From CAZCAC01 sp964496575 (lineage in GTDB: Bacteria; Planctomycetota; UBA1135; GCA-002686595): 64,000 bases of DNA. The first letter of the stretch is position 1; each line of letters opens with the position of its first letter. The notes under the pieces are model-generated. The model saw nothing but the letters and a program-made list of their open reading frames with translations, searched no databases and had not been told where the DNA came from. This document shows, one piece after another, positions 8,346-16,316 of the stretch. The translations under genes and the position numbers were made by a program. The stretch spans positions 48,200 through 112,199 of the forward strand of contig CAZCAC010000009.1 of the NCBI GenBank assembly GCA_964496575.1, given 5' to 3'.

Positions 8346-9461
8346 TTGAGCCAGAGAGCGCTTCTCCGCGGCGTCGCGCCGGCGCTTGCTGCGCTGCTGT
8401 TCGCCCCGGCGTGCGGGAATGACGGCGCGGCCCCGACGGGACCGTCGCCCTCGGTCCAGCAGGCGCTTCACGAGAGGATCGTCAGACTGGAGGGGTCCGG
8501 GCACTCCGAAGAGCTGCTGAAGAGCGCCGAGGGACTGTTCAGGCGGCGGCCGGTGCAGCACTGGTTCGATCTGGATGGCTGGAACCTGGGACGAAACGAG
8601 CTGAGGGTCGTCTGGGATCTGAACAGACCGGACAGGGACCAGGACAGGACGGTGATCCGGGCCCTGGACTTCGAGTGTCCTCAGCATCCCTTGCACGTGA
8701 TGCTCGAGTACGACCGCGAGCTGGAGGAACGCGGCATCGATCTCCTGATCGTTCCGGTGATGAACCGCGCGCAGATCTGGTCCGACAGGCTGCCCGACGT
8801 CACCTCGGACGAGCAGTGCCTCGGTGGTGATCTCGCCATGCCCCGCCTGCTGCTGGAGATGAGCAAGGCGGGGCTCGACGTCGTGGATCTCTACCCGGTC
8901 TTCGCCGCCGCTCGAGCCGAAGCGCGTTCACGGGGCGAGGAAGCGGATATCTTCCTCAAGCACAATCCCCACTGGACTCCCCTGGGGACGATCATCGCCG
9001 CCGAAGCGATCGCCGATCGAGTCAGGTCGATGGAGTGGTTCCGGCAGGGCCGAGACCGCGAGGGGGAGGACTTCTTCCGAAAGGCGGCAGAGCTCCCCGA
9101 CGCTTTCCCGCGACACGGGAACGTGCCCGAAAAGCCCGAGAAGCTCCAGTTCGATTGCATCCTCGACGAGGACGGCGAACCCCTCCACCTTTCGGACAGG
9201 ACCAGCCCCGTGCTGCTGATCTCCGACAGCTTCGGTGCAGTCTACTCCGCGGAGGGAGCTGGCCTGCCCAACCACCTCCACCGACTCCTGGGGTATCGCC
9301 TGGACCGGATCAAGGTGCCGGCCGGCGCGGAGAACACCGTCTGGCAGGCGATTGCGCGGCGGGGAGACAACCTGGAAGGGAAGAAGCTCGTGATCTGGGT
9401 CTTCCGCAGCCAGACCCTCGTCACGAGGGAACTGACCAAGATCGAGATCTTCCAGGACTGA
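8346..9461 (+). CDS. AlgX/AlgJ-like SGNH lipoprotein
   Basis: A 371-residue predicted lipoprotein. I take TTG at 8346 as the start because AAGGAGG lies 8 bp before it and it opens straight into a lipoprotein signal (ALLRGVAPALAALLFAPAC). An in-frame ATG at 8289 adds 19 residues without a ribosome binding site. The fold marks of the AlgX/AlgJ SGNH domain are present but altered: KHNPHWTPLG around residue 205 has Asn where the partner protein has Asp, while LLISDSFGAVYSAEG around residue 290 keeps the nucleophile Ser. It is 87 bp downstream of the first SGNH gene on the same strand. It may be a second acetyl-transfer or carbohydrate-binding component of the same system (inference). Confidence 0.7.
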   Translation: MSQRALLRGVAPALAALLFAPACGNDGAAPTGPSPSVQQALHERIVRLEGSGHSEELLKSAEGLFRRRPVQHWFDLDGWNLGRNELRVVWDLNRPDRDQDRTVIRALDFECPQHPLHVMLEYDRELEERGIDLLIVPVMNRAQIWSDRLPDVTSDEQCLGGDLAMPRLLLEMSKAGLDVVDLYPVFAAARAEARSRGEEADIFLKHNPHWTPLGTIIAAEAIADRVRSMEWFRQGRDREGEDFFRKAAELPDAFPRHGNVPEKPEKLQFDCILDEDGEPLHLSDRTSPVLLISDSFGAVYSAEGAGLPNHLHRLLGYRLDRIKVPAGAENTVWQAIARRGDNLEGKKLVIWVFRSQTLVTRELTKIEIFQD

Positions 9462-9611
9462 CTCGACATCGATGATCTCGTTTCGGATCGATAACCACGG
9501 ACGACCCAGAGGATAGAGTGCGGTCCCCAGGCGCCGACCGATCTTTCCGACGTTCACGGGCGGGTCATCCTGCTTCACAGCTCACCGTGGGAGGACACCG
9601 AGCGCACCGCG

Positions 9612-10457
9612 ATGGTGGCGCGGTTGATCGATGACGCCCTCCGCTCGAACGAGGACCGCGGAATCGCCGCGATCGGTATCACCGCCGGCGAGCCCGGTGA
9701 GGAGATCTCGAAGAAGGCCGAGCGACTGAACATCCGCTGGCCCGTGGCGCTGGTCACGGGCGAGGGAAGGGGGACGCCCTACTACGCCCCCGACGAGCTC
9801 GGACCGGAGCTCCTCCTCCTGGTCGGACGGAGCGGCGAGGTGGTCTGGCGGGGGGATCCGCTCGAGGAGGAGAAGGCCTTCCTGGAGGCGCTCGATTCGG
9901 CGCTGAGGGGTTACGACGCTCCGGTGGTCGGCCGCGATCTGCGCCCCGAGCTGGCCGGGGCGCAGGCCACCTACTACCGGGGCGACTGGGAGAAGGCGCG
10001 ATCCAGCTCGCGGAAGCTGAAGAAGAGGTACGCGGGGAAGGAGGATCGCGTGTCCCAGGCGATCGCGCGGGACGCGAACCACCTAGCCGAGCTGGTCTAC
10101 GAGCACGAGCGCGACCTCCGGGTCCGCGCCCGGGAGGCGATAGGCAAGCGGAACTTCGTCGAGTTCCTGGCGCTCCAGGAGGCCGTGGAACGAGGCTTCA
10201 AGCGCACCGACCTGCCGAAGGAGGTGAAGGAGTTCCGCAAGTCGGCGTTCAAGGGAATGGTCGGGACGATGTTCAACGACGCGGAGAGGTGGATGAAGTT
10301 CCAGGACGAGCGTCCCGTGCTGTTCCCCGCCCGCAAGAGCGGCAAGGGGGATCGCTACGCCAAGAAGCTGAAGTCGTTCGTGCAGTCCTCGGTCAACGAC
10401 TTCGCCGAGAAGAAGCTGGCGAGACGAATGCTGGAGGACTACGCGGCGGCGCGGTGA
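9612..10457 (+). CDS. Redoxin-like protein with helical tail; probably lacks its true 5' end
   Basis: The ATG at 9612 yields 281 residues, but the protein-like sequence starts earlier in the same frame: codons 9495-9611 read QAPTDLSDVHGRVILLHSSP, which looks like the first strand of a thioredoxin-like/TlpA domain. That stretch has no ATG, GTG or TTG before the stop at 9492. The rest of the thioredoxin-like fold follows (GIAAIGITAGEPGEEISKKA, then ELLLLVGRSGEVVWRG). The active-site CxxC is absent; the position reads SSPWED. Residues about 110-281 form a basic helical region with no recognised domain. It may be a remnant cut at its 5' end or a gene with an unusual start. Confidence 0.5.
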   Translation: MVARLIDDALRSNEDRGIAAIGITAGEPGEEISKKAERLNIRWPVALVTGEGRGTPYYAPDELGPELLLLVGRSGEVVWRGDPLEEEKAFLEALDSALRGYDAPVVGRDLRPELAGAQATYYRGDWEKARSSSRKLKKRYAGKEDRVSQAIARDANHLAELVYEHERDLRVRAREAIGKRNFVEFLALQEAVERGFKRTDLPKEVKEFRKSAFKGMVGTMFNDAERWMKFQDERPVLFPARKSGKGDRYAKKLKSFVQSSVNDFAEKKLARRMLEDYAAAR

Positions 10458-10467
10458 CAGTCACCTC

Positions 10468-12543
10468 TCAGCGGCGCGTCAGCCGCAAGTAGTCGAGACC
10501 CACTCCGTAGCGCTTCACCGCGCGCTCGTTCGCGCCGACGATCTCCAGCTCGAACCGGAGGTCGCCGGCGGGCAGCTCCATCCGGTGGAGGCTCCGACGG
10601 GAGCCGGGCTCGACCACGTAGGGCGTGAACAGATCGATCGGCTCACCGAGCTTCACGCCGATCAGCGAGGCCTGCACGGTGGCGTAGTCGTTCGCAACGG
10701 TGAAGACCGCTTCGATCTCGTACTCTCCCGAGTCCTCGACGGGAAGCTCGAGTGTCAGCACGTCCCCCACCGCGGCATCCTTCCAGAAGAGGTGCTTTCC
10801 GCCGCTCCAGCGGCGGTCGCTGTACCAGCCCATCAGCGGGGTCTCGGTCTCGCCTGCGGTCTTCGAGAGCACCTTCAATGACTCCCCCTCGCGCGCGCCG
10901 GGCACGCTGACGATCGGCTCGGGGATGATGTCGTCCACCGTGCGGTACTCCCAGCCGGGGACCCAGGGCAGCCCCGAGGGCGCATCGGGCCTTCCGTACC
11001 AGTAGGCGGTCGTGGCGTAGTCGACGAAGACGTCGCGCCAGTGCCAGATCTCCAGGTCGAAGAGAAAGGACTCCTGGAAGGGAACCGAGTCGTGGATCTG
11101 GAAGCGGTTGAGGCAGGTGTAGCCGAAGTTCTCCGGCCCGTCGCACTGCGGCTGCGCGTGGTAGGGGCTGGTGAAGGGGTTCGGGTCGGCCCAGGCGTAG
11201 CCGAAGTAGTCCTCGGTGCCGGTGCCGAAGGTCGAGGGGAAGGGCTCGCCGTCGACGAAGAACTTCTCGTCGCCTTCGCCCCACCAGTACCGGCTGGGGT
11301 TGGCGATCATGAAGGTGCAGCCGACGAAGCGGCCGGGGCCGCGCGCGTTCAGGACGCGGAAGTCGCGGATCGGGCGCGTGCGGATTCCCTTCTGGATGTG
11401 CCAGGAGGCGTGGAAGGTGAGAGCATCGTCGGGGAGCTCACGTTTCTCTACGGCCGCGAACAGCAGAAACGGAACCGGCGGCAAGGGGCCGTCGGCGATC
11501 AGCGACACCGTCGCCGTTTCCTTGATCGGAATCGGGAAACGACAGATGCCAATGTCATCCTCGTTCACAGCCAGCGGCAGGCCGCGATAGGGCGCGAAAC
11601 CCGGCGTCGAACCGAAGAAGTCGCTGACCGGCACGCGGACCGTGCGTCGCCCTTCGTGGTCGATGCAGAGGAGGATCCGTCGCAGCAGGTTCGCCCGATC
11701 GAGGCCTGTATCCTCGGGCAGGTCGAGCTCGAGGCGAAGCTCCTTGATCACCAGCGGGCCCTGGAGCTCCATCGACTGCTTCCCCCAGACGTCGGGATCC
11801 GCAGGGTCGCTGGCCATCGTGAGAACCGTGTCCAATGACCTGATGTCGTTGATCGGACCTCGCGGCTCGTCGCTCAGCATCCACTTGCGAGTGATCGCAA
11901 TCACTTCGGCGTGGGTCTCGAGCAGGTACGGGGCGAAGGAATTCACCACCGTCCCCTCGGGAAAGAGCTGCACGCCCACCTGGTAGTGGTGGTCGTCCTT
12001 CGAACAAGTCACCACAATCGACTCTTGAAATGGTATCGGCGCGTGGAAGTTGTACCCACGCCCGCGAATCCCGGCCATCGGCTCGACGAAGGGTTCGACC
12101 TTCCCCGAGCAGAGCTCCTCGAACCCCGCCTGCCAGGTCGGCCGCCGAGCGCCGTCGACGTAGAAGAAGAGCGTTCCGGTGGGATTCGCCGACCAGATGC
12201 GGACGATCGTCCCGGGACCCTTCACGTCGGCCAGCACCCACTCCGTCGCGCCGTCCCGCGTCTCCTTGCGCAGGTAGTGCCCACGGTCGATGTTCGAGTA
12301 CCACCCCTTCGGGTCCCACGGCTGCATCTCCCGGATGCCGATACCGACGTCGCTACCGGGGTCGTAGCTGCTGTACTGGACGCAGCGCTCGCCCTCGCGC
12401 GGCGGCACCCACAGGCGGTCGAGGTCGACCATCCAGTCGAGTAGCTCGGAGTAGGTGATCGGCTCGACCGTCCGGGCGGGCGGAGCGGGTTCCTGGTAAG
12501 GAGCGGGTAACCAGCAGAGCAGTAGCAGCGCGAGAGAGTTCAT
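10468..12543 (-). CDS. Secreted DUF2961 (GH172-related) protein with C-terminal carbohydrate-binding-like module
   Basis: A 691-residue exported protein. The ATG at 12543 opens a signal peptide (MNSLALLLLCWLPAPYQ); the reading frame stays open for another 245 codons upstream, but there it is antisense to two other genes. Residues about 55-480 fit DUF2961: VQYSSYDPG, GHYLRKETRDGATEWVLADV, GPGTIVRIWSANPTGTLFFY, and FGTGTEDYFGYAW with the conserved acidic pair. Some DUF2961 proteins are glycoside hydrolase family 172 (fructo- or arabinofuranosidases). Residues about 530-691 form a jelly-roll-like module (GEYEIEAVFTVANDYATV ... VGLDYLRLTRR) of the carbohydrate-binding type. Likely attacks a polysaccharide outside the cell; substrate not assignable. 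Confidence 0.8.
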   Translation of the reverse strand: MNSLALLLLCWLPAPYQEPAPPARTVEPITYSELLDWMVDLDRLWVPPREGERCVQYSSYDPGSDVGIGIREMQPWDPKGWYSNIDRGHYLRKETRDGATEWVLADVKGPGTIVRIWSANPTGTLFFYVDGARRPTWQAGFEELCSGKVEPFVEPMAGIRGRGYNFHAPIPFQESIVVTCSKDDHHYQVGVQLFPEGTVVNSFAPYLLETHAEVIAITRKWMLSDEPRGPINDIRSLDTVLTMASDPADPDVWGKQSMELQGPLVIKELRLELDLPEDTGLDRANLLRRILLCIDHEGRRTVRVPVSDFFGSTPGFAPYRGLPLAVNEDDIGICRFPIPIKETATVSLIADGPLPPVPFLLFAAVEKRELPDDALTFHASWHIQKGIRTRPIRDFRVLNARGPGRFVGCTFMIANPSRYWWGEGDEKFFVDGEPFPSTFGTGTEDYFGYAWADPNPFTSPYHAQPQCDGPENFGYTCLNRFQIHDSVPFQESFLFDLEIWHWRDVFVDYATTAYWYGRPDAPSGLPWVPGWEYRTVDDIIPEPIVSVPGAREGESLKVLSKTAGETETPLMGWYSDRRWSGGKHLFWKDAAVGDVLTLELPVEDSGEYEIEAVFTVANDYATVQASLIGVKLGEPIDLFTPYVVEPGSRRSLHRMELPAGDLRFELEIVGANERAVKRYGVGLDYLRLTRR

Positions 12544-12585
12544 GGGATCGAGTGTAAGGCGTCGGGTACACTCCGCCACCCCACC

Positions 12586-13098
12586 ATGCGTCGCCTCATC
12601 CTCGTCCTCATCGGCATCGCCCTCCTGCTCCTCGCGATCCTGAAGCTCCGTGTATGGCTCGCCGCGCCGGAGACCCGGATTCGCTGGCGGATAGAGGAGA
12701 TGGTCGAGGGCTTCAACGAGGCGCGCGTCTCTCCCTGTATGAAGGGTGTAGCCGAGGAGTGGCGGGATGGGGGCGGCCGGATCGATCGGAGCCGCCTGGC
12801 GGACGGCTTGCGCTACACCTTCTTCCAGGAGAAGGACCGGAAGACCAAGGCCTTCCGCTTTCGCGTCGAGCTCGAGGAGGAACTCGTCATCGCGCTCGAC
12901 CCCGAGAACGAAGAAGCCGCCACGGTCGAGCTGCTGGCGCGCTTCGACTGCCTCCGCCTCGAGGAGTGGACTGCCACCTGGCGGGTGAGCATCGAGGCCG
13001 ACATGATCGATCACGAGGAGGAAGGCTGGCAGGTGACCCGGACGCGACGCGAGACGCTCTGGTCCGACGGAAGGCTGGTGGGTGCCACGCGCCGCTGA
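12586..13098 (+). CDS. Membrane-anchored protein of unknown function
   Basis: A 170-residue protein with one N-terminal membrane helix (LILVLIGIALLLLAILKL) and a soluble, highly charged remainder. The region from about residue 30 (RWRIEEMVEGFNEARVSPCM) to about 160 (DHEEEGWQVTRTRRETLW) has the helix-then-curved-sheet rhythm of an NTF2/SnoaL-type fold, but no family motif is certain. It is divergent from the DUF2961 gene, with a 42-bp gap. The GT-C glycosyltransferase gene begins 43 bp downstream on the same strand, so the two may share a transcript. Confidence 0.6.
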   Translation: MRRLILVLIGIALLLLAILKLRVWLAAPETRIRWRIEEMVEGFNEARVSPCMKGVAEEWRDGGGRIDRSRLADGLRYTFFQEKDRKTKAFRFRVELEEELVIALDPENEEAATVELLARFDCLRLEEWTATWRVSIEADMIDHEEEGWQVTRTRRETLWSDGRLVGATRR

Positions 13099-13141
13099 GC
13101 GGAGCTTGCCCGGCTCCCGCGGAGGGGTACACTCCTCGCCG

Positions 13142-14587
13142 ATGAACGACGCCTCCCCCGACCGTCCGAGCCCGCGCCTCTGGCGCCGCGTGTTGCCGTG
13201 GTGCGTGCTCGGCGTCGCCATCCGGCTGGCGCTGCTCCTCCTCGCGGGAGAGCCGGAGTTGCAGAAGGACGAGGCCAATTACGTCTACCTCGCGCTGGGC
13301 TGGTCGCGCTTCGGCTTCCTCGGAGACGCCGAGCGCTTTCTCTGGCCGCCGCTCTGGACCTGGGTGTTGCGCTTCGCCATGGAGCTCTTCGGACGCGACG
13401 GGCTGTTCGCGGCCAAGCTGCTCCTCGTCTTCGGTTCGGCGAGTGTCGGCGCGAGCGTGATGGGAATCGCGGCGCGTCTCGGCAACGTGAAGGCCGCGCA
13501 CATCGCGGGCGCGCTCTGGGCTCTCCACCTGCCGCTCGCCGCCTTCACGCACATGCTGTGGGCCGAGCCGCTGTTCCTGATGGTCCTCGCACCGGCGATG
13601 TATTTCCTGGTCGTCGCCGATCAGGAGCGCGGGACCAGGCGAGGCGATCGCGCGTTGTTCGCCGCGGGGCTTCTCCTCGGCGTCTCCCTCCTGGTGAAGG
13701 AGTCGGCCGTCTTCCTCGCGCCGCTGCTCTTCGTGGGGCTCCTCTGGTCGGCGCGCTCCCTGGGCTGGCTCGAGTCGTTGCGCCGCTCCTCGCTCTTCCT
13801 GCTCAGCATCATCGCCGTGATCGTCCCCTGGGCCGTGCGCAACGCGGAGGTGTACGGGCACTTCACCCCCTCCGGGCTGAGCCTGGGCGAGAACGCCTTC
13901 GGCGGGCTCAACTCGCACTACTTCAACTTCGACGTGCGGCCGCTGTCGAGGCTGGAACACGTCACCGAGCCGATCGAGAATCGCGCGCGCCCGGCCTTCG
14001 CCACCCTCTCCACCGAGGGGTGGTGGTCGCCGGCGACCGAGCTCACCAATACCGCCGAGCGATCCTCGGAGCAGGTCCAGCGCGGGATCGCGTGGGTGCT
14101 GGACCATCCCGGCGAGTTCCTGCGGACGCGGGTGAAGAAGCTCGCCGACTTCGTCCTGCCGACGTGCTACTACCTGCGGCACCAGGCGCTGGGGTTGTAC
14201 GACGGAGGGCTCGGCTCGACCCTCGCTCGTCGCGTGACGCTGGTCTGGTCGGTGCTGGGGGTAGTCGGACTCTTGTTGCTCGCGGTGCCAGGGTTGTTGC
14301 GAGCCTGGCGCCTGCGCACGCACACGAGCGCGGTGTGGATCCCCATCCTCTGCGCCGCGTACTTCGCCAGCACGTGCCTCCTGGTGAGCATGTCCCGCTT
14401 CCGTCTGCCGATGCTCCCGTGCCTGTTCGTCTTCGCCGGGCTCTGGCTCGCCGCGCCACGTGGGGAACGCCTCCCGGCGGGCTCGGGCCGGATCTTCCTG
14501 GCCGGCGGCTGGCTCGTTCTCCTGTTCCTCTGGTGGGTCGATCTGCCCGAGTTTCTCGCCGTCCTGGAGCTCACGTGGAAGAACTGA
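13142..14587 (+). CDS. GT-C type membrane glycosyltransferase (PMT/ArnT-like)
   Basis: A 481-residue polytopic membrane protein with about 11-12 hydrophobic spans. The diagnostic feature is the first periplasmic loop: after the first span the sequence reads ELQKDEANYVYLALGW, placing the acidic D-E pair where GT-C enzymes (ArnT, PMT, GT39/GT83 families) have their catalytic Asp. Such enzymes transfer sugars from a polyprenyl-phosphate donor on the outer face of the membrane. The mid-region loop SLGENAFGGLNSHYFNFDV is a soluble periplasmic stretch typical of these proteins. The stop codon lies inside the next gene (13-bp overlap), so the two are probably made together. Donor and acceptor are unknown. 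Confidence 0.8.
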   Translation: MNDASPDRPSPRLWRRVLPWCVLGVAIRLALLLLAGEPELQKDEANYVYLALGWSRFGFLGDAERFLWPPLWTWVLRFAMELFGRDGLFAAKLLLVFGSASVGASVMGIAARLGNVKAAHIAGALWALHLPLAAFTHMLWAEPLFLMVLAPAMYFLVVADQERGTRRGDRALFAAGLLLGVSLLVKESAVFLAPLLFVGLLWSARSLGWLESLRRSSLFLLSIIAVIVPWAVRNAEVYGHFTPSGLSLGENAFGGLNSHYFNFDVRPLSRLEHVTEPIENRARPAFATLSTEGWWSPATELTNTAERSSEQVQRGIAWVLDHPGEFLRTRVKKLADFVLPTCYYLRHQALGLYDGGLGSTLARRVTLVWSVLGVVGLLLLAVPGLLRAWRLRTHTSAVWIPILCAAYFASTCLLVSMSRFRLPMLPCLFVFAGLWLAAPRGERLPAGSGRIFLAGGWLVLLFLWWVDLPEFLAVLELTWKN

Positions 14588-15027
14588 GGCAATCAGCCAG
14601 CGGCGGCCGGCGCCCCGGCCTTCTCGTCCACGTCGTGCTCCTCTCGTGGACCGTGCTGGTGATCGTCGTGGGGCTCCTCCGACACCGGTCGATCGCCGAC
14701 CTGTGGGAGACCTCCTCGAGCGGCACGACGGAAGAGCGCCTCGAGGCGTTGCAAGCCCTCGCCCAGCGCGCCGGGGCCGAGGAAATCGTACGACAGTACC
14801 CCACATCGCTGCTCGAGGCGGACGACGCGCGGCTGCGCGAGCTCGCCTTCACCAACCTCTTCAGCCGCTCCCCGCTGACGACGTTGCAGCAGGCGGACCT
14901 CGCGCGCATCGCCGATCCCTCCGAACGCTTCCGTGCCGCCGTGTGGCTGCACTGCCGGTCGGCCACGCCGCGCCGGCTCACCTGGGCCGAACTGGACATG
15001 TGGTTCGACGAGGCGCATCGACCGTAG
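14575..15027 (+). CDS. Small membrane-anchored protein overlapping the GT-C gene
   Basis: A 150-residue protein read from GTG 14575, inside the last codons of the glycosyltransferase gene in another frame; GGAG lies 6 bp before. The N-terminus is a single membrane span (GLLVHVVLLSWTVLVIVVGL). The rest is helical with a HEAT-like cadence (EERLEALQALAQRAGAEEIV ... LRELAFTNLFSRSPLTTLQQ). The frame is part of a much longer open frame (from 13198) whose first part is only a shadow of the glycosyltransferase gene; the boundary is set by where protein-like sequence begins. Function unknown; the overlap suggests a partner of the glycosyltransferase. Confidence 0.6.
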   Translation: MEELRQSASGGRRPGLLVHVVLLSWTVLVIVVGLLRHRSIADLWETSSSGTTEERLEALQALAQRAGAEEIVRQYPTSLLEADDARLRELAFTNLFSRSPLTTLQQADLARIADPSERFRAAVWLHCRSATPRRLTWAELDMWFDEAHRP

Positions 15028-15036
15028 TACGGAGTC
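15026..15036 (+). repeat. Solo AGTACGGAGTC repeat core
   Basis: An 11-mer identical to the core of the large inverted repeat at 17779-17905. Its first two bases are the last two of the TAG stop of the preceding gene, and at 17778-17792 the same core again sits directly after a TAG stop. It fills the 7-bp gap between two convergent genes and runs over the stop codon of ada. Confidence 0.4.
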
Positions 15037-16075
15037 AGCCGCGTGCGCCTTCCAGCTCGAGGAGCCGCTTCTTCCGCCACAGGCCCCCGCCGTAGCCGGT
15101 GAGGCTCCCGTCGCTGCCGACCACCCGGTGACAGGGCACGAGGATCGCCAACGGATTGGCGCCGTTGGCGCGGGCGACGGCGCGCACCGCCGAGGGACGG
15201 TCGAGGTCGCGGGCGAGCGCGCCGTAGGAGGTGGTCGAACCGTAGGGGATCCGCAGCAGGCCGCGCCACACCTCTTGCTGGAAGGGGGTGCCTTGCGGCT
15301 CGATCGGCACGGTGAACTCGCGTCGCTCGCCGGCGAAGTACGAAGCGAGCTCATCGCTCGCCTGCGCTAGGATCGGATTCGTGCCGGGTACGAATGGACC
15401 GCGCAGTCGCTTCAGCTGCGTCTCGAGCATCCGTCGGTCGGTGAACTCCAGGAGGCACAGCGCGCGCTCGGTGGCGCAGCCGATCATCACTCCCAGCGGC
15501 GAGGGGACCCGGGCCACGGTGACCACCGGCCCTTCGCGCGCGCGGGTCGGGGAGGTGCCGAGGAGATTCTTGAACGCCTGGTGGAACGCGCTCAGCAACT
15601 CGTAGCCGTGGTCGAACGCCGCGCCGGTGACCTCGTCGCCCTCGCGGATCCGGCCGAGCGCTTCCGAGAGTCGACGCGCGCGGGCGTAGGCGTGGAAGGT
15701 CATCCCGTGGTGGCTGCCGAACCAGCGGCGCACGCGGGAAGGGCTGAGACCCAGCGCGCGCAGGTCCCGGTCGCGCCAGCGCCTCGAGAGATCGGCCTCC
15801 ACTTCCTCGAGCAGCGGTGACAACCACTCCGGCACCTCGCCCGGCGTTCGCATCGGGGCGCAGCGCTTGCAGGGGCGGTAACCGGACAGCAGGGCCTCTT
15901 TCGGCGAGGCGAAGAACTCGACGTTCTCCGGCCTGGGCTTCTTCGCCGTGCAGGTCGGCCGACAGAAGATGCCGGTGGTGCGGACCGCGGTGACGAAGAT
16001 CCCGTCGAAGGAGGAGTCGCGCTGGAGAAACGCCTCCAGCATCGTTGCGCGCGAGGGCAGGGTCACGGTGCTCAT
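15035..16075 (-). CDS. ada: Bifunctional Ada: methylphosphotriester sensor/AraC regulator and O6-methylguanine-DNA methyltransferase
   Basis: A 346-residue, three-part adaptive-response protein. The N-terminal Ada zinc domain has its four Cys at residues 38, 42, 69 and 72 (FCRPTC ... YRPCKRC), the same numbering as E. coli Ada; Cys38 is the methyl-phosphotriester acceptor. An AraC-type helix-turn-helix covers about residues 85-175. The C-terminal O6-alkylguanine methyltransferase domain has LVPCHRVVG with acceptor Cys at about residue 315. In known systems methylation of Cys38 turns Ada into an activator of its own gene. The ATG at 16075 is chosen by homology to the domain start; the frame runs 52 codons further up. 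The stop codon sits next to the end of the convergent gene. Confidence 0.95.
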   Translation of the reverse strand: MSTVTLPSRATMLEAFLQRDSSFDGIFVTAVRTTGIFCRPTCTAKKPRPENVEFFASPKEALLSGYRPCKRCAPMRTPGEVPEWLSPLLEEVEADLSRRWRDRDLRALGLSPSRVRRWFGSHHGMTFHAYARARRLSEALGRIREGDEVTGAAFDHGYELLSAFHQAFKNLLGTSPTRAREGPVVTVARVPSPLGVMIGCATERALCLLEFTDRRMLETQLKRLRGPFVPGTNPILAQASDELASYFAGERREFTVPIEPQGTPFQQEVWRGLLRIPYGSTTSYGALARDLDRPSAVRAVARANGANPLAILVPCHRVVGSDGSLTGYGGGLWRKKRLLELEGARG

Positions 16076-16316
16076 GAGACCATGGTTCGCGGAGGGCGGG
16101 AGGCGCGCTACCGAAGAATGAACGGGGAATCCTCGAGCGGGCGGCGAGGCCCCGCGGAGGGCCGTGACCCCCTCCAGCGCCGTTTCCGCCGGTTTCCCGT
16201 CAACAGCGCTCGCGCCCCTCCGTCGGAGCATCCCGAGATTCTCGCCGGAGGGTGATACCCCTCCCGGCGCGGCGGATACTCACTCTCCCCGTCCTGGAAC
16301 CCGCACCTCGCTATCC

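Noticed and set aside
13198..15027. 609-codon plus-strand frame
   Set aside because: Only the last 150 codons (from GTG 14575) look like a protein; the rest is an out-of-frame shadow of the glycosyltransferase gene.
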